DNA of 14,642 nucleotides. Source: Candidatus Zixiibacteriota bacterium (GTDB lineage Bacteria > Zixibacteria > MSB-5A5 > JAABVY01). Position 1 is the first letter of the stretch, and every line of letters begins with the position of its first letter. A program made the translations under genes and the position numbers. The DNA lies in contig WJIM01000120.1 of the NCBI GenBank assembly GCA_014730285.1, forward strand, positions 1 to 14,642, given 5' to 3'. The notes below the pieces were generated by a model. The model was not told the DNA's origin and ran no database searches. It was given only the letters and a program-made list of their open reading frames with translations. Shown here piece after piece: positions 14,504 to 14,642 of the stretch.

Positions 14504-14642
14504 TTACTCCACAACTTCGGTTACAACACCGGCTCCGACTGTTCTGCCGCCTTCACGAATCGCGAAACGAAGCTCCTGCTCCATCGCCACGTCGCTGACC
14601 AACTCTACTTCCATCGTGATATTATCGCCCGGCATTACCATC
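14504..14642 (-). CDS. tuf: Elongation factor Tu, C-terminal fragment (runs off window)
   Basis: The last 45 residues and TAA stop of an EF-Tu gene. The readable end, from MVMPGDN through LRFAIREGGRTVGAGVV to the final VVE, is the typical beta-barrel domain 3 terminus. The upstream part of the gene lies beyond the window. It is followed by tRNA-Trp after 21 nt and then secE, so this is the tuf copy that heads the secE-nusG block, separate from the one at the left edge. No terminator follows its stop codon, which fits cotranscription with the tRNA and secE. Exactly 139 nt of the gene are present, the same as of the other tuf copy. Confidence 0.97.
   Translation of the reverse strand, partial: MVMPGDNITMEVELVSDVAMEQELRFAIREGGRTVGAGVVTEVVE

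Overview
The window holds one uninterrupted bacterial transcription and translation gene cluster, and every gene reads on the minus strand. In transcript order (high to low coordinates) it runs: 3' end of a tuf gene, tRNA-Trp, secE, nusG, rplK, rplA, rplJ, rplL, rpoB, rpoC, rpsL, rpsG, fusA, and the 5' end of a second tuf gene. This fuses the secE-nusG, L11/L1, L10/L12-rpoBC and str (rpsL-rpsG-fusA-tuf) blocks that E. coli keeps in separate places. No mobile element, CRISPR array, pseudogene or hypothetical gene was found, and no gene-free stretch exceeds 300 bases.

Organism: a bacterium, seen from bacterial-type beta, beta', SecE, NusG, L12 and EF-G. Beta' carries a long insertion in the trigger loop (SI3 type), which Gram-negative-type lineages have and Thermus lacks. 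There are two tuf loci. The sequences resemble what I would expect from the FCB-group or candidate-phylum side of the bacterial tree, but I cannot place it from sequence alone. Rifampicin (beta) and streptomycin (S12) contact residues are wild type.

Layout: 14409-14642 carries the tuf 3' end and tRNA-Trp. 12504-14393 carries secE, nusG, rplK and rplA, packed with 9-15 nt gaps and with Shine-Dalgarno sites overlapping upstream stop codons. 11481-12483 carries the L12 stalk genes rplJ and rplL, separated by a foldable 100-nt spacer. 11257-11480 is a structured rplL-rpoB leader that opens with a perfect 12-bp hairpin. 3363-11256 carries rpoB and rpoC. 240-3288 carries rpsL, rpsG and fusA. 1-139 is the start of tuf, preceded by its own strong sigma70-type promoter.

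The most interesting element lies in the 117-nt gap between rpsG and fusA. A 10-bp hairpin followed by a run of U ends right at the fusA start codon and contains the fusA ribosome-binding site. A second, mutually exclusive set of pairings lies just upstream. This is the architecture of an attenuator or riboregulator controlling EF-G. Other notable points are a Ser in place of the usual Gln directly after the catalytic Asp triad of beta', non-ATG starts on rpsL, rpoB and rpoC, and window ends that lie exactly 139 nt inside each tuf gene, which suggests the contig was cut by two identical tuf copies.
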